5,128 bases of DNA from Acidobacteriaceae bacterium (GTDB lineage Bacteria; Acidobacteriota; Terriglobia; Terriglobales; Acidobacteriaceae): positions 1-5,128 of the forward strand of contig PKXI01000458.1 in NCBI GenBank assembly GCA_003133425.1, read 5' to 3'. Positions 1 to 5,128 of this stretch are shown in pieces. The notes below the pieces were generated by a model that worked only from the letters and a program-made list of their open reading frames with translations, was not told the DNA's origin and did not search any database. The translations under genes were made by a program, and so were the position numbers. How positions within the stretch are numbered: the first letter of the stretch is position 1; each line of letters begins with the position of its first letter.

Positions 1-117
1 GACTTAGTTCAAACGCCGATGTCGCCGGGAGGGAATTTCGCTTCGCGCTAAATCGCCAATGCGTGATTCGAGGAAACGAGTCCTGGAAACGCGCTAAGGC
101 CTGTTAGCTGCAACGGA

Positions 118-161
118 GCCGTCTGTCGGCGTTGCCGACCTGCGGGGACGAAACAGACGGC
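118..161. repeat. Nested stem-loop downstream of the transporter operon
   Basis: A perfect 8-9 base inverted repeat (GCCGTCTGT at 118-126, ACAGACGGC at 153-161) encloses a second small hairpin (TCGGC at 126-130, GCCGA at 134-138, loop GTT). It starts about 66 bases beyond the stop codon of the minus-strand permease, so it could form at the 3' end of that operon's mRNA. No T-tract follows it in the transcription direction, so it is not a standard Rho-independent terminator. It may be an RNA-stabilising or Rho-associated structure, or an extragenic palindrome of a repeated family. Nothing else is recognised in bases 1-227. Confidence 0.4.
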
Positions 162-227
162 ATCGCAGTTGGCCGCGCCAACGCTCACCAATCGTCGCCG
201 GCGAGCCAGTGATTACGACAACAATCG

Positions 228-1499
228 TTATCGAACCAGTGCATATGTGAGGGCCAGGGCAAGCGTGGTCAGGACTAGGATGACCGGCACTGCCCAAAGG
301 CCGAGCACGACCAACTGCCCGGTGCGGACTTCTTCCCCATCGCGCCGTGCAAACCCGAGGACGAGCATGGTTGCCAGTGAGCCGAAAGGAGTGATCATCG
401 GGCCAATGTTGGCGCCGATGAGCGAAGCAAGAACCGTGCCCATATGGGCGTGCGAGCGCAAGAGGACGCTTCGCGCAATCAGCGCAGCGGGAAGATTGTT
501 GACGATATTCGAGGCGAACGCCGTCGCACCCGCGGCAGTGAGGAGCTTTCCAGGCGATCCCGGTCTCATCTCGGCAAGCCACCTGGACGAAACGCCGATG
601 ATGCCCAGATTCTCAAGCCCCTGCACAGCGATGAACAGCCCGATGACGAATGGGAATAGATCCCACGCGAGTTCCCGCACAAATCGAATGTGCACGCGTC
701 CGTTCGCCATGCCGGCAAGCGCCAGCACAGCGCTGGCCGCGAACGCGAAAACGTAGGGTTCAAGTCCCATGAGCGGCGCGAGAAAGTAACAAACGAGTAC
801 GGCGACAAGGACGGTGACGCAAACCAGAAAGTAGGGATGATTTGGAACCACGCTGGTCGGCTCGGGGAGCGATTCGACGTCGAAGCTGCTGTGCAGAACG
901 CGGCGAAAGCGCCAACGTAGGATGGCGTAGGTGGTGGCGAGCGCGACCAGTTGGGGAACGATCATTCTTGCCGCGAAGGTCTGGTGGAAGGCGTCGGCGA
1001 AGAGCAGGTTGGTCAGGTTGCTGATGGGGAGCAGCAGCGAACCGACGTTGGCAACGAACGCGCACAGCAACACGTAGGGCGCCGCCGGAACCTTGAGCCT
1101 CTTGACCAGAGCCAGCAGGACGGGCGTGAGCATGACAGCCGTCGTGTCCAGGGAGAGGATCGCCGTGATGATCGCACCGGCCACAAACGCGTTCCGGTAG
1201 AGCGAGTGCCCGTCCCCTTTGGCGACGAGCGCGCATCGAATCGCAGCCCAATCGAAAAAGCCGCTCTTGCCGACGAGAAGGGATAATGCAAGAAGCGAGA
1301 GAAGAAAGAGAAGTGTGTTCTTCCCGGCAATCATTGTACCGATGGCTTCGCGCGGCGTGACGAGACCCAGAGCCAGCATCACCGCAGCCGCGAGCATCGT
1401 CCACCATGCCTCGTTCCAGCGGCGCGGGCGCACCACCATCAGGGCGAGCATCGCTGCGAAAACCGCCAAGGTGACAACAATGCGCGTTGTGCCTGTCAT
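228..1499 (-). CDS. ArsB-like (SLC13 / ion transporter superfamily) inner-membrane permease
   Basis: Encodes 423 residues, close to the roughly 430 of classical ArsB arsenite permeases. Most of the chain is hydrophobic, with about 11-12 helices. By-eye similarity to ArsB is clear in several places: KSGFFDWAA (78-86, ArsB has ESGFFEWAA), SLDTTAVMLTPV (116-127), SNLTNLLFAD (160-169), NNLPAAL (334-340), and IGPMITPFGSLATML (365-379, ArsB has LGPKITPIGSLATLL). ArsB-family proteins export oxyanions such as arsenite or antimonite across the inner membrane, alone or with an ArsA ATPase; related SLC13 proteins move carboxylates or sulfate. The ATG at 1499 is chosen because it overlaps the upstream gene's stop as ATGA and the N-terminus then begins directly with helix 1; upstream extension in this frame is Arg/His-rich shadow sequence. 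Only a weak GGAAA precedes it, which fits translational coupling. No ars regulator, reductase or ArsA is present here, so the substrate is inferred only at family level. Confidence 0.87.
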   Translation of the reverse strand: MTGTTRIVVTLAVFAAMLALMVVRPRRWNEAWWTMLAAAVMLALGLVTPREAIGTMIAGKNTLLFLLSLLALSLLVGKSGFFDWAAIRCALVAKGDGHSLYRNAFVAGAIITAILSLDTTAVMLTPVLLALVKRLKVPAAPYVLLCAFVANVGSLLLPISNLTNLLFADAFHQTFAARMIVPQLVALATTYAILRWRFRRVLHSSFDVESLPEPTSVVPNHPYFLVCVTVLVAVLVCYFLAPLMGLEPYVFAFAASAVLALAGMANGRVHIRFVRELAWDLFPFVIGLFIAVQGLENLGIIGVSSRWLAEMRPGSPGKLLTAAGATAFASNIVNNLPAALIARSVLLRSHAHMGTVLASLIGANIGPMITPFGSLATMLVLGFARRDGEEVRTGQLVVLGLWAVPVILVLTTLALALTYALVR

Positions 1500-2743
1500 G
1501 CAATTTCCAACCGTGTGTTGTGCGTCTCGGGCATAAACAAATACAGAATGGCGAACGCCGCCACCGCCACCGCTGCGAGGAACAGGAAGCCGGCGTTGAA
1601 GCCCATGTGGTGAACGATGGTACCGGCGATCACCTGGCTCAGGGCCGCGCCGATGCCGACCGCGGTATTGATGGCTCCCAGGGTGAGGTTGAAGCGTCCG
1701 GTGCCGCGGGTCAGATCGGCAATCACCAGCACGGACACAACGCCGAAGATCGCCGCAGCGATGTCGTCCATGACCTGAATAGCCACCAGCAATGCTGTAT
1801 TGGCCGTCAGGGTGTAAAGAACGGCACGAAGCGGAAGGATGCCGAAGGCGATCAACATCAGCGGCTTTCGCCCCCAGACTCCAGCCTTCCGCCCCGACCA
1901 TGAGGCGAGCAGCGTGACCACCACCTGCGTCGTGATCACGCACGCTGACATGAAGAGCATTGAGCTTCGCCCGCGTCCCTTTGCAAGCATCTCGCCGAGC
2001 AGGGGCAGCATCGCGGCGTTCGCAAAATGAAACATCACTGCGCAGACCAGAAACAGGACCAGCGGGCGATCCCGAAAGAGGACCCAGACGCTTTCCACTT
2101 TACTTTTTCCGCCGTCCGTTGCGCCGCGGGCGAGTTCGTAGTCAATCTCGGCGGGTCTGATCATGAGCAGCACAAGAATCGTGGGCGCTGCGAATGCCGC
2201 CACGAAGAAGAAGATACTGCGGTTGGAAACAAAGTAGCCGAGCAGGCCCATCGACACGGCGGCAACCACGTTCCCTGCTGAGTTGAACGTCTGATTGCTG
2301 CCCTGGCGGACGTCGAATGCAGCGCGTCCCACGATGCCGAGCGACATGGCGCAGATGGCCGGGAGAAAGACGCTGGATGTGCCGCCAATCAGGACCTGTG
2401 CGCCCATGACGGGCCAGAACGACGGGAACAAGGCGATCAGCAGCGCACCCGCAGCCAGAGCAGCCACGGCCACACCGACCAGTGCTCGCTTTGATCGCAG
2501 ATAGTCAACCAACCCGCCAGCAGGCGTCTGTGTGAGAATTCCCGCGATCCCGCCGACGGTAAGCGCCAGCCCTACGCTCTCCTCGTTCCACCTGTAGCCA
2601 GCCAGGTAAATCGCGAGAAACGGCCCCACCCCCGACTGCACGTCGGCGAGCAGGAAATTGAGCCAGTCGAGGCCGCGCAGCGTTTGTTGAGAAGTGGACG
2701 CTTTGGGCTCGATAGATACGTCGTGCCCCGGGGCTCGCTTCAT
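1496..2743 (-). CDS. Major facilitator superfamily (MFS) transporter
   Basis: Encodes 415 residues with about 12 predicted membrane helices in two halves separated by a polar loop at about 199-218, the usual MFS size and layout. The loop 2-3 signature is present as GGLVDYLRSKRAL (76-88), and a related copy, SGRKAGVWGRKPL (283-295), sits at the equivalent loop of the second half. Other landmarks are the N-terminal LDWLNFLLADVQSGVGPF (25-42), the conserved-looking RQGSNQTFNSAGN (146-158) and GTGRFNLTLGAINTAVG (347-363). MFS carriers are secondary transporters, commonly proton-coupled drug or metabolite exporters or importers; nothing here identifies the substrate. It is the first gene of a two-gene operon with the ArsB-like permease, overlapping it by 4 bases. 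The ATG at 2743 gives a hydrophilic tail of about 24 residues before helix 1. No Shine-Dalgarno is visible before it, so initiation may be weak or near-leaderless, or a later start may be used. Confidence 0.87.
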   Translation of the reverse strand: MKRAPGHDVSIEPKASTSQQTLRGLDWLNFLLADVQSGVGPFLAIYLAGYRWNEESVGLALTVGGIAGILTQTPAGGLVDYLRSKRALVGVAVAALAAGALLIALFPSFWPVMGAQVLIGGTSSVFLPAICAMSLGIVGRAAFDVRQGSNQTFNSAGNVVAAVSMGLLGYFVSNRSIFFFVAAFAAPTILVLLMIRPAEIDYELARGATDGGKSKVESVWVLFRDRPLVLFLVCAVMFHFANAAMLPLLGEMLAKGRGRSSMLFMSACVITTQVVVTLLASWSGRKAGVWGRKPLMLIAFGILPLRAVLYTLTANTALLVAIQVMDDIAAAIFGVVSVLVIADLTRGTGRFNLTLGAINTAVGIGAALSQVIAGTIVHHMGFNAGFLFLAAVAVAAFAILYLFMPETHNTRLEIA

Positions 2744-2766
2744 GGTCAGAATAGAACCATCTTATA
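2742..2766 (-). promoter_or_regulatory. Possible promoter -10 and start-site hairpin of the transporter operon
   Basis: On the minus strand a TATAAG hexamer (2761-2766) lies 17 bases before the MFS start codon, which would give a 5' leader of only about 10 bases. No good -35 hexamer is visible at 16-18 bases spacing. Between the hexamer and the gene, ATGGT and ACCAT arms (2742-2746 and 2756-2760, 9-base loop) form a short inverted repeat that includes the start codon; it could be an operator or a start-masking hairpin, or chance. Confidence 0.22.
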
Positions 2767-3048
2767 GACGCACGGACCATTGAAGTGATCCCAATTGCAC
2801 ATTCCATGGCCGACGTTGGTCGAGCCCCATAATTCTGCGTGCATAGAAACTGAGATGATCAGGAATGCAAATGTGATGAAGTCAGGAACAGTCTGCAGAG
2901 TTCAGCTTCCGACAAATCGCCAACGCACGCGCCGACCGAGATCTGGAATTCTTATGGGGCCGGCAATAGAGGCAAAAGCCCCCAACTTCTCCCAGCCGAA
3001 GCATTGCCTCAACGCAGAACAGCCGTCGCTCTCTGCCGGCTCGATTGT
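2767..3048. other. Intergenic stretch with no convincing gene
   Basis: These roughly 280 bases lie between the transporter operon's start and the stop codon of the flavin reductase remnant. Open frames exist on both strands (a TTG-initiated frame from 2795 on the plus strand, an ATG frame from 3070 on the minus strand), but their products look like random shadow sequence and neither has a ribosome-binding site. No clear terminator, tRNA or repeat was found. It probably holds the operon's upstream regulatory region plus decayed sequence. Confidence 0.45.
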
Positions 3049-3381
3049 TTATCGCTTCCCGCTCTTCCATTCCTCATACGAGATGCGTGGAATCGTCATG
3101 AATGCGTCGCGCGTGCGTACGTAGTTTCCCAGCCCGTTCATGCGGCCGATGGCATGCAACTCGTCGGCTTTGATGTAAGGCCCCGCCGGGGGAACGTACC
3201 TGTCCTCAACATAAATGGCGACAACGCGCCCCAGGATGATCCTGGAGCGGCCGATCTCCATAGTGGTGTACTCGCGGCATTCGAGCGCGGCATGTGCCTC
3301 AGCAGCCGCGGCGGCTTCACGGCCTGCGACGGCGCTGTGGTGAATCCGGCACTCGTTGAAATGTGCCGTTAGGGCAAAGGT
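3049..3381 (-). pseudogene. Flavin reductase-like (FMN-binding split-barrel) protein, C-terminal remnant
   Basis: The minus-strand frame is open for 110 codons to a TAA at 3049-3051, but is closed by an in-frame TGA at 3382-3384 just upstream. Its product fits the C-terminal half of the flavin reductase / flavoredoxin-like family: AALECREY followed by MEIGRSRIILGRVVAIYVED (the family's ECR...G...IIGEV strand pair), then HAIGRMNGLGNYVRTRDAF, matching the usual IGR-GG--Y-RTRD-F ending. Intact members are about 200 residues and start with an FMN-binding barrel region (RPIGWVST-like and NLAPYSFF-like motifs); none of that is found in any frame upstream, so roughly the first half is lost. An internal ATG at 3261 would give a 70-residue product lacking the FMN site. 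Intact relatives bind FMN and reduce flavin or act as oxidoreductases in the cytoplasm. The break lies beside recombinase-bearing DNA, suggesting truncation by insertion or deletion. Confidence 0.68.
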
Positions 3382-3491
3382 TCATCGGCGGACAAAATTT
3401 CCTCGCTGCGATTTGGTCTGAGCCGGTCTACCTTGTCACGGCGTGGAAGAGAAGGACGGCGGTGCTGCCAGGCTTGAGTTCAAGTTGTGGG

Positions 3492-3722
3492 TCAGGCGCA
3501 TACGCGGAGTTTATGTTCTTCCAGCCATTTCTGCCAATCTTTCACCAGCTTCGCGTTGGTTTTATCTTCATCGGCTTGCTGCCTCTCAATCTGCTCGGCC
3601 GTACGCTTTGGTTTTTTGAATTCTTCCTCTTTGGGTATGTCAAGGGTCACCAGCCGACGAGCACTATCGGTGCTTCCGCTGTCTTGCGAGAGAGCAGCGG
3701 TGCAGTCTTTGAGATTCGGCGG
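3492..3722 (-). pseudogene. Lys/Glu-rich minus-strand reading frame without a start, probable gene remnant
   Basis: A 76-codon minus-strand frame ends at TGA (3492-3494) and is bounded upstream by TAG (3723-3725). It contains no ATG; the only alternative start is a GTG inside it. The product is hydrophilic and protein-like, with segments such as LVTLDIPKEEEFKKPKRTAE (24-43) and LVKDWQKWLEEHK (59-71), which look like charged amphipathic helix. The opposite strand reads as an implausible run of Phe and Leu, as expected for the antisense of Lys/Glu codons. After the TGA, a frame shifted by one base stays open a further 25 or so codons (including PDPQLELKPGSTAVLLFHAV), so the original gene may have continued through a frameshift. 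Family unknown. It lies between the broken flavin reductase gene and the recombinase and points away from the latter. Confidence 0.33.
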
Positions 3723-3737
3723 CTATGGCCATTCATC

Positions 3738-3757
3738 AATTTATCGAACGATATTTT
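3738..3757. repeat. Inverted repeat with central AA before the recombinase gene (candidate recombinase site or operator)
   Basis: A perfect inverted repeat TATCG-AA-CGATA (3742-3753) extends as an imperfect repeat to 20 bases (3738-3757; 7 of 9 bases match in each arm). It ends 22 bases before the serine recombinase start codon. Serine resolvases and invertases bind symmetrical sites and cut around a central 2-base overlap, so size, symmetry and position suit a crossover site or an autoregulatory operator. A TATTTT hexamer overlaps its right arm and might be a -10 element. Function is inferred from geometry only. Confidence 0.4.
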
Positions 3758-3779
3758 CAGAGCATAAGGAGTATGTGCA

Positions 3780-4424
3780 ATGAAGAAGGCAGTATTCTAC
3801 GGTCGCATTTCAAGGTCGGATGAGAGTCTGGAATTGCAGTTCGTCGAGCTTCGCGATATTGCCGCACAGCGTGGCTTTGAGATTGCCGCGGTCTACAGCG
3901 ATCTTGCATCATGCAGCAGCAAGACCAAGCGTGCAGGAATTGAAGCCCTCCTGCGGGATGCGCGGCGGGGAGTGTTTTCGGCCGTGCTTACCTCCAGCCT
4001 TGATAGGTTGGGCACAAGCGTCAAGAATTTCTGGGAGTTGGTCCGGCAGCTTGACGGGCTGGGTATCGAGTTGATTTCCGCAAAGGAAGCGGTCGATACA
4101 GCGACGCCAAATGGACGAGTCTTTGTGGCGACTCTCGACTGCATTGAGGAACTACAAAGGAGCCTCAATCGCGAGCGTATCAAGGGCGCAATGCGCCGGC
4201 GCAAATTGGACGGCCTGCCAATTGGACGCATTCCGCTCCGAATTGACCGCAGCGCTGTCGTGGCGGATCGACTAAGCGGGCTCAGCCTCACCCAAGCAGC
4301 GCAGCGACACGGAATCTCACGAACGACGGTAGTGAGGCTTGTCCGGGAGGCTCAGGGGCGCCTGCCGGCCACCTTCACACAGCTCCCACTGGAGGCAAAC
4401 CAACGCGCAGAATGTGCGGCATGA
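3780..4424 (+). CDS. Small serine recombinase (resolvase/invertase family)
   Basis: Encodes 214 residues, typical of small resolvases and invertases. The N-terminal catalytic domain (about 1-140) starts FYGRISRSDESLELQ, placing the nucleophile at Ser11 with Arg9 beside it. By eye against gamma-delta resolvase, YSDLASCS (39-46) matches the FTDKASGS region, Arg51 matches Arg45, and SLDRLG (73-78) carries the Asp-Arg pair at 75-76. The long E helix follows, with RERIKG (131-136). A C-terminal helix-turn-helix (about 160-192, LSLTQAAQRHGISRTTVVRL) would bind the recombination site. Such enzymes cut both strands through phosphoserine links and resolve, invert or excise DNA. Thr79 stands where the second catalytic arginine (gamma-delta Arg71) is expected, so activity may be reduced. 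AAGGAG (3766-3771), 8 bases before the ATG, fixes the start. It heads a same-strand cluster with two small genes. Confidence 0.9.
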   Translation: MKKAVFYGRISRSDESLELQFVELRDIAAQRGFEIAAVYSDLASCSSKTKRAGIEALLRDARRGVFSAVLTSSLDRLGTSVKNFWELVRQLDGLGIELISAKEAVDTATPNGRVFVATLDCIEELQRSLNRERIKGAMRRRKLDGLPIGRIPLRIDRSAVVADRLSGLSLTQAAQRHGISRTTVVRLVREAQGRLPATFTQLPLEANQRAECAA

Positions 4425-4473
4425 AGCACATGCCATCCCGTTAACCCTATTCACAATGCAAAGGAGAAACAGC

Positions 4474-4668
4474 ATGAAGACTTTTGATAATTTCGGACGC
4501 GTTGTCGCTGAAATTAATCACTTCAGAACCAGCGACGGAAAATCGGTCACAACGAACACGATGTACGACACCTCCAACGGCCAACCCACCAACCAAAACG
4601 TCACAGTCTTCGAGCCGAACGGCAAGGTGAAAGTCACCAACATCATCAACGGCAAGCTGCTGCCCTGA
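4474..4668 (+). CDS. Small Asn/Thr-rich protein of unknown function (64 aa)
   Basis: Not recognised. A clear AAGGAG (4461-4466) sits 7 bases before the ATG, strongly supporting translation. The product is short, polar and rich in Asn and Thr (9 Asn in 64), with alternating polar and hydrophobic residues (VTVFEPNGKVKVTNIINGKL, 43-62) and turns at DGKS, NGQP, PNGK and NGK, suggesting an all-beta hairpin fold a little like a single YD-type repeat. It has no signal peptide, membrane helix or Cys. It begins 49 bases after the recombinase stop and ends 39 bases before the next gene, all on one strand, so the three are probably co-transcribed. Codon use is visibly more AT-rich than in the transporter genes, consistent with acquired DNA. 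A small cargo protein, possibly DNA-binding, structural or antitoxin-like, is possible, but nothing selects among these. Confidence 0.68.
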   Translation: MKTFDNFGRVVAEINHFRTSDGKSVTTNTMYDTSNGQPTNQNVTVFEPNGKVKVTNIINGKLLP

Positions 4669-4707
4669 CATGAAGTGTGGGAGCTTGTGATTTCAGAGTG
4701 GGGGAAA

Positions 4708-5128
4708 ATGAGCCACAGGCATTACTGCGATGCTGAGGGGCATGAATGGCAATGCACTGATGGTACGTGCGTCTGCATTTGCGATGAGCCGATGGAACAG
4801 GGCGACCATAGCGAGTGCCCCATCGAATTGAGGGCGTGCCCTGAGCATCATCGGCAGCTTCCTGTGTTATCTGCTGATGAGTTGTCCGACTTTTTCGGGC
4901 ACTTATCGAGCGATGCAGAAAAGCCACGTTGCGAATGCGGCTGCGCTGACGCCCATCCTGAAGTTGTTGTCGGCTACTGCGTATGGTGCAGCCACGTCTA
5001 CGTTAGTTACGACGCCAAGACTGAAGCTCAGCACTTCTTATATTTCTGCTCCGGAGCACCGGAAGAAATTCGCGAGGCAGCACAATCGAAGCTGGCGCGG
5101 CTCGATTACCTTCGCCAGAAGGGCGTAG
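4708..5128 (+). CDS. Cys-rich, probably zinc-binding protein of unknown function (3' end beyond window)
   Basis: A plus-strand frame stays open from the ATG at 4708 to the window edge (140 codons plus one base) without reaching a stop, so the gene is cut. It holds 13 cysteines, clustered as C7, C16, CxCxC at 21-25, C37, C44, CxCxC at 75-79 and CxxC at 91-94 (YCVWCSHVYV), with C114 alone, plus several His. This pattern suggests two metal-binding knuckles, probably structural zinc, followed by a charged helix (EEIREAAQSKLARLDYLRQK, 119-138). No signal peptide or membrane segment is seen, so a cytoplasmic protein is expected. G-rich sequence (4700-4704) close to the ATG may act as a ribosome-binding site; in-frame GTGs at 4675 and 4687 are alternative starts. 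It follows the 64-residue gene in the same frame, 39 bases on. Family not recognised. Confidence 0.6.
   Translation, partial: MSHRHYCDAEGHEWQCTDGTCVCICDEPMEQGDHSECPIELRACPEHHRQLPVLSADELSDFFGHLSSDAEKPRCECGCADAHPEVVVGYCVWCSHVYVSYDAKTEAQHFLYFCSGAPEEIREAAQSKLARLDYLRQKGV

Noticed and set aside
50..59. AAATCGCCAA, repeated at 2914-2923
   Set aside because: A 10-base repeat is expected by chance several times in 5 kb, and the flanks do not extend convincingly.
228..236. TTATCGAAC, a 9-base match to one arm of the inverted repeat near the recombinase (3741-3749)
   Set aside because: It lacks the opposing arm, and a 9-base match in a window of this size can arise by chance, so it is not called a second recombination site.
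94..582. Long minus-strand open frame overlapping the end of the permease gene
   Set aside because: It is an out-of-frame shadow of the ArsB-like gene; its product is Arg/His/Pro-rich with no family resemblance, while the permease frame has clear membrane motifs.
169..756. Long plus-strand open frame opposite the permease
   Set aside because: Antisense shadow of high-GC coding sequence; the product is low-complexity Ala/Arg/Thr and has no ribosome-binding site.
760..1503. A 247-codon minus-strand frame within the permease
   Set aside because: Shifted-frame shadow, His/Arg-rich, overlapping a gene with strong homology in the true frame.
1500..1943. N-terminal extension of the permease frame upstream of 1499
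   Set aside because: The extra 148 residues are Arg/Gly/His-rich shadow of the MFS gene; the ATGA overlap start gives the family's normal length.
2795..3124. Plus-strand frame of about 109 codons opening with TTG
   Set aside because: No ribosome-binding site, no recognisable domain, and its 3' part is antisense to the flavin reductase remnant.
3363..3767. Plus-strand frame of 134 codons with a Phe/Leu-rich middle resembling a membrane protein
   Set aside because: Its hydrophobic stretch is the antisense of a Lys/Glu-rich minus-strand peptide, it opens with GTG without a ribosome-binding site, and it starts inside the flavin reductase remnant.
3893..4291. Minus-strand frame within the recombinase gene
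   Set aside because: Antisense shadow rich in Ser/Arg; the plus-strand recombinase is unambiguous.
4877..5128. Plus-strand frame of 83 codons ending in TAG at the window edge
   Set aside because: Out of frame with the Cys-rich gene, Thr/Ser/Ala-rich, no ribosome-binding site; the cysteine pattern supports the other frame.
1..5128. tRNA, rRNA or CRISPR array
   Set aside because: No cloverleaf-like sequence, rRNA motif or regularly spaced direct repeats were found by eye.

Overview
The window looks like bacterial chromosome of moderately high GC. It divides into a compact transporter operon on the minus strand (about 228-2743), an eroded middle zone (about 2744-3779) and the start of a plus-strand recombinase cluster that runs off the right edge (3780-5128). 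Nothing fixes the taxon. The recombinase recalls small resolvases that I associate with soil bacteria such as Acidobacteriota and Proteobacteria, but that is from memory, not a search.

Left part: two membrane transporters are encoded head to tail on the minus strand, with a 4-base ATGA overlap at 1496-1499. The first gene (1496-2743) is a 12-TM major facilitator; the second (228-1499) is a 423-residue ArsB-like permease with the family's polar helix motifs. No arsR, arsC or other arsenic gene lies between or beside them in this window, so the substrate is open. A nested stem-loop lies in the 227 bases downstream of the operon.

Middle part: 2744-3048 carries no convincing gene, only a weak promoter-like element for the operon. 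At 3049-3381 on the minus strand is the C-terminal half of a flavin reductase-like protein whose N-terminal half is missing. Behind it, at 3492-3722, lies a Lys/Glu-rich minus-strand reading frame with no usable start. Together these suggest a breakpoint near 3380-3490 where foreign DNA joined older chromosome.

Right part: a small serine recombinase (3780-4424) is preceded by a strong Shine-Dalgarno and by an inverted repeat with a central AA, the geometry expected of a recombinase or invertase binding site. Two small unrecognised genes follow on the same strand with short gaps: a 64-residue Asn/Thr-rich protein and a Cys-rich, probably metal-binding protein cut by the window edge. The simplest reading is a mobile or formerly mobile segment carrying its recombinase and small cargo genes, inserted beside a broken flavin reductase gene. 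The recombinase lacks one arginine that is normally conserved in the active site, so its activity is in doubt.
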